A DNA stretch of 64,000 bases from Roseimaritima multifibrata (GTDB taxonomy: Bacteria; Planctomycetota; Planctomycetia; Pirellulales; Pirellulaceae): NCBI RefSeq assembly GCF_007741495.1, contig NZ_CP036262.1, forward strand, positions 1,302,001 to 1,366,000. The letters are read 5' to 3'. Positions 61,050-64,000 of this stretch are shown one piece after another. Position numbers and translations under genes: made by a program. Every line of letters begins with the position of its first letter. Position 1 is the first letter of the stretch. Below the pieces are notes generated by a model, which saw nothing but the letters and a program-made list of their open reading frames with translations, searched no databases and had not been told where the DNA came from.

Positions 61050-62675
61050 GTGAATTTGCAATTAATGGATTCGGATCTAAAAACGTTGGTAGTGCTCGGT
61101 AAAGAGCAAGGCTGGCTGACCTATGATCAAGTCAATGCCTACCTTCCTGACGAAGACACCAATCCCGAAAAACTAGATAACCTATTATTGGCTATCGAAT
61201 CAACGGGAATCGAACTGGTCGAGAAAGCTCCGGATGCCGAGGGAGTCGTTCCCAAGCAGGCTGCTGAACTGTCGGACATGATCTCCAGCGAATTGCCAAA
61301 AGCAAGTGACGATCCGATTCGGATGTACTTGAGCCAGATGGCTGAAATTCCTTTGCTGACCCGCGAAGAAGAAATTTCACTTGCTAAGAAAATTGAAATC
61401 ACCCGCCGCCGCTTTCGTCGCGCCATCCTTGAAACCGACTATGCCCTCCGTGCGACCCTAGACTGCCTGCACAAAGTCCACGCAGGTCAGTTGCCTTTTG
61501 ACCGGACCATCAAGGTCTCGTTGACCGAGCAGTTGACGAAGGAACAGATCAGTGCACGGATGCCACACAACCTGCAAACTTTGGATGTGTTGGTTCGTCA
61601 AAACAAACAAGACTTTGCCGTATTGGTTCGCCGAAGTGCTTGCAGCGAACAGCGGACTGCCGCGCGTAGCCGCTTCATCGCCTCTCGGCGAAAATGTTTG
61701 CAGTTGGTGGAAGAGCTTAGTCTTCGCAGTCGGCGGGTCGTTCCGTTGATGCAGCAGTTGGAAGAAATTTCCGGACGCATGACTTTCATTCGTCAACGTC
61801 TGCAAGAACTCGGTTTCGATAGTGTCAGTGAAGACGAGCGAGCCGATCTGACTCAAGAGCTTCGCGAGCTGATCGTGCTGACTCAGGAAAGTCCGACCAG
61901 TCTGGCCAATCGTTGCGCCCGATTCCGAAAGCATTTTAATGATCACGAAGCCGTTAAGCGTCAGCTCAGTAGCGGCAACCTGCGGTTGGTCGTTTCGATT
62001 GCAAAGAAATACCGCAACCGCGGCCTTTCGTTCTTGGATTTGATCCAAGAGGGAAACACTGGCTTGATGCGAGCGGTTGACAAATACGAATATCGTCGCG
62101 GGTTTAAGTTCAGCACCTACGCGACTTGGTGGATTCGCCAGGCCATCACTCGGGCGATTGCCGATCAAGCTCGTACCATTCGAATTCCTGTTCACATGAT
62201 CGATGTCCTGAGCAAGCTTCGCCAGGCTCAGAAACGTCTGACTCAAGAATTACGTCGCGAGCCAACCTACGAAGAAATTTCTGAATCGACGGAAGTGGCT
62301 GTGGAAGAGGTTCGTCGCGTGATGGATATCGGCCGGCATCCTGTCAGCCTGGATCGTCCTGTCGGAGAAGGTGAAGACAGCAGTTTTGGCGAGTTCATCG
62401 AAGATGGTGATCACGACAATCCTGTGCGGACCGCCGGTAATGGCATCCTGCGTCAGAAAATCGATGACCTTCTTAAGACCCTTACGTTCCGTGAGCGTGA
62501 AATCATTCGTCTGCGATACGGTCTGGTCGACGGATACAGCTATACCTTGGAAGAGGTCGGGCGCATCTTTAAAGTGACCCGTGAGCGTGTTCGCCAGATT
62601 GAAGCCAAGGCCGTCAAAAAACTGCAAAGCCCAAATCGAAGCGATCGATTGTCCGGTTTCTTGAAGGCCGCATAG
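61050..62675 (+). CDS. rpoD: Primary sigma-70 factor
   Basis: 541 aa. The GTG at 61050 is chosen over ATG 61023 because AAGGAGG lies six bases upstream. Region 1.2 reads [10 protein letters not shown]; about 190 residues later region 2 has [20 protein letters not shown] and [14 protein letters not shown]; region 3 follows; region 4 ends with [21 protein letters not shown], the -35 helix-turn-helix. The N-terminal 1.1 is short. It recruits RNA polymerase to -10/-35 promoters. Divergent housekeeping role is firm. Confidence 0.95.
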   Translation: MNLQLMDSDLKTLVVLGKEQGWLTYDQVNAYLPDEDTNPEKLDNLLLAIESTGIELVEKAPDAEGVVPKQAAELSDMISSELPKASDDPIRMYLSQMAEIPLLTREEEISLAKKIEITRRRFRRAILETDYALRATLDCLHKVHAGQLPFDRTIKVSLTEQLTKEQISARMPHNLQTLDVLVRQNKQDFAVLVRRSACSEQRTAARSRFIASRRKCLQLVEELSLRSRRVVPLMQQLEEISGRMTFIRQRLQELGFDSVSEDERADLTQELRELIVLTQESPTSLANRCARFRKHFNDHEAVKRQLSSGNLRLVVSIAKKYRNRGLSFLDLIQEGNTGLMRAVDKYEYRRGFKFSTYATWWIRQAITRAIADQARTIRIPVHMIDVLSKLRQAQKRLTQELRREPTYEEISESTEVAVEEVRRVMDIGRHPVSLDRPVGEGEDSSFGEFIEDGDHDNPVRTAGNGILRQKIDDLLKTLTFREREIIRLRYGLVDGYSYTLEEVGRIFKVTRERVRQIEAKAVKKLQSPNRSDRLSGFLKAA

Positions 62676-62719
62676 CTTTGGTGACTAGCAACATGTTTCC
62701 CTGTTCTGGCTCGGTCGAC

Positions 62720-62743
62720 CTCGCATGTTTTCGGACATGCGAG
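62720..62743. other. Hairpin between rpoD and the convergent gene
   Basis: CTCGCATGT (62720-62728) pairs with ACATGCGAG (62735-62743), loop TTTCGG. No T-run on either side, so a terminator role is uncertain. Confidence 0.35.
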
Positions 62744-62750
62744 AGGCGGG

Positions 62751-63269
62751 TCAGTGTTCAGTAGCATGGGGTTGCTGTTCAAGAATTCTAAGCAATGCCT
62801 GCATCGCTCGCTCTTGGATTCCAGGGGCAGAGCTCTCACGGGGGCCAGCGACGTTGAGCCTTTCGGGCTGATGTTGAAGTAACCAGTCGCGGGCGGTTTG
62901 AATCGACCATGGTTGATCGATTTGTATGCACAGTACCGGTCGGTCCCAGCGTCTTGCGAGCCGCTGGGTTAAACGCGTTCCGCCTTTTAGTTGAATTTCG
63001 TAGAGGATCAGCGTCGCGTCGCTGTCGACAACGTTTTGTTCGGTCCGCACCGTGTAGTCGTCGCTGTCGTTTTCTTGCAGTTCGAATCGTGAAGGAACGA
63101 CGCCGTCTTCAGCTAGTCGGCCTCTTGGGCACCATCCGCCGTGCGATAGGCCGAGTGCGATCGCCGCTTCTAGGCCCGCTCGATCGACACCCGTTTGCCC
63201 GCCCGAGACGATATGGGTGGGGCAAAATGATTCGGAGCTTCGTTCCGGTGTAAATTGTGGGCCGACCAT
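62751..63269 (-). CDS. Putative molybdenum-carrier-like (PF12694-type) protein
   Basis: 172 aa. The N-terminal HIVSGGQTGVDRAGLEAAIALG and HGGWCPRGRLAEDG match the predicted MoCo-carrier/Rossmann family, close to DprA/LOG-like nucleotide binders. The remainder (NVVDSDATLILYE, GGTRLTQRLARRW) is typical. Real biochemical role is unproven in the family. Convergent with rpoD; single gene. Confidence 0.78.
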   Translation of the reverse strand: MVGPQFTPERSSESFCPTHIVSGGQTGVDRAGLEAAIALGLSHGGWCPRGRLAEDGVVPSRFELQENDSDDYTVRTEQNVVDSDATLILYEIQLKGGTRLTQRLARRWDRPVLCIQIDQPWSIQTARDWLLQHQPERLNVAGPRESSAPGIQERAMQALLRILEQQPHATEH

Positions 63270-63498
63270 GATCCTAAAAGGATAACAATCGTACGGCCCC
63301 GAAACAACAATTTCAGAACGCTCCAGCTTGTGTTTGCCTCTGCGACTTCTTTTATGAGGGGCAGTGGTTTTCTGTGCCTGCAGGTCCGGTCGTCACAAGC
63401 TGCGGCTGATTTTATGAGGGCTCTGGCTAAGGCTTTGTCGTGTGCGACTCGCTGCGCCGTTGTTCTAGTCGCAGATGTTGCTGGTCTTGCAGCGGACG

Positions 63499-64000
63499 TT
63501 ACCGGTTTGGTTCCAGCGGCAAGTGGCTGCTTTCGAGTGCAGGTTGGAACCAGCCGGTAGAAGATTTCTGCTGGGTGGCTAGCACCCTGGCGGCGATGAC
63601 GACGAAAAAGCTCGTCCCGATCAAACTACCCAGCGCTGTTCGCAGGTCGAACCATTCCGCAAGGCAGCCAATTAAGGGTGGGCCTAGCAGAAAGCCGAAA
63701 TAGCCAATTGTGCTGACAGTGGCTAGCCCGACGCCTGGAGGGATTCCCGGTAGTTTTCCCGAGGCGCTAAAGACCGCCGGGATGACTGTTGAAAAACCCA
63801 GTCCAATTAGGGCGAAGCCGCATAGGGCGATCGGGATGGTCGTCGCCGATACCACAAGCGTGACTCCTGCTGCTGCCAGGACTCCACTGCAGCGAACATG
63901 ATTGACGGGCCCAAATTTTGTCAGCAGTGCGTCGCCTGTAAAGCGACCGGCCGCCATGGCGATTGCGAAAATCGTATAGCCCAGTGCAGCGGCACTATTG
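63499..64000 (-). CDS. MFS transporter, C-terminal part (5' end beyond window)
   Basis: The frame is open to the window edge, so the N-terminal half is missing. Visible: a helix ending AMAAGRFTGDALLTKFGP (the MFS loop between TM8 and TM9-like positions), then four to five spans with GFALIGLGFSTVIPAVFSASG and GYFGFLLGPPLIGCLAEWF. The pattern resembles the fucose/sugar or drug MFS groups; the substrate is not assignable. Downstream gap 63270-63498 has no gene. Confidence 0.75.
   Translation of the reverse strand, partial: NSAAALGYTIFAIAMAAGRFTGDALLTKFGPVNHVRCSGVLAAAGVTLVVSATTIPIALCGFALIGLGFSTVIPAVFSASGKLPGIPPGVGLATVSTIGYFGFLLGPPLIGCLAEWFDLRTALGSLIGTSFFVVIAARVLATQQKSSTGWFQPALESSHLPLEPNR

Noticed and set aside
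63255-63560. 101-codon plus-strand ORF downstream of the MFS gene
   Set aside because: It overlaps the end of the MFS gene, has no ribosome-binding site and a composition-driven Ala-rich sequence.

Overview
The window looks like a chromosomal segment of a planctomycete, probably of the Pirellulaceae (Rhodopirellula/Roseimaritima-like). The reasons are the moderately GC-rich DNA, frequent GTG/TTG starts with few strong ribosome-binding sites, a PVC-type propeller/HEAT protein next to a c-type cytochrome protein, a Tat-exported Gfo/Idh/MocA oxidoreductase, a squalene-route-like carotenoid cluster, an isolated rsmH outside any division/cell-wall cluster, and an MfnB-like gene. This placement is inferred from gene content; no rRNA, tRNA or CRISPR array was seen.

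Layout. 1-3.2 kb: tail of a PDZ-domain (HtrA-like) protein, a small membrane protein and a diheme cytochrome c lipoprotein, then a repeat-rich gap with a very strong hairpin. 3.7-7.6 kb: an Xre-type regulator and a membrane-anchored pseudokinase. 7.8-14.8 kb: an alpha-glucan block (glgA, GalT-like transferase, GH57 enzyme, CBS-type pyrophosphatase). 14.9-20 kb: sugar-nucleotide epimerase with a small companion, glmS, an EEP-family nuclease/phosphatase and a HEAT protein. 20-23.1 kb: PhyH oxygenase, metF, pgk. 23.5-25.7 kb: a secreted unknown protein, a structured intergenic region with three mini-ORFs, and rsmE. 25.7-33.9 kb: a Tad-like envelope cluster (AAA ATPase, two TadE-type pseudopilins, TadG/VWA protein, secretin-N-domain protein, EF-hand/P-domain protein). 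34.4-38.1 kb: glycosyltransferase, acyltransferase and CrtI/CrtN-type desaturase. 38.3-40.4 kb: CPBP protease and argC. 40.9-45.7 kb: SGNH/propeller/HEAT protein and a cupredoxin-cytochrome c protein. 45.9-51 kb: small helical protein, nusB, oxidoreductase, rsmH, redoxin. 51.5-57.7 kb: sucA, rnd, MfnB-like, DUF456. 57.9-64 kb: an unknown protein, dnaG, rpoD, a putative molybdenum-carrier-like protein and a partial MFS transporter.

How the genes work together. GlgA uses ADP-glucose, GH57 remodels the glucan, the pyrophosphatase can pull ADP-glucose synthesis forward, and the GalT-like enzyme may act on nucleotide sugars of the same pool. The three carotenoid genes match the last steps of a staphyloxanthin-like route (oxidation, glycosylation, acylation). 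The Tad-like block has pseudopilins and secretin N-domains but, within the window, no secretion ATPase, platform protein, prepilin peptidase or secretin barrel. It is the best candidate here for an undescribed system.

Gaps hold a dispersed family of long imperfect palindromes (core GGAACGGCGCGAGCCG), two tandem arrays related to it or adjoining it, a 25-bp tandem array, and a 46-bp perfect palindrome nested in a larger inverted repeat.
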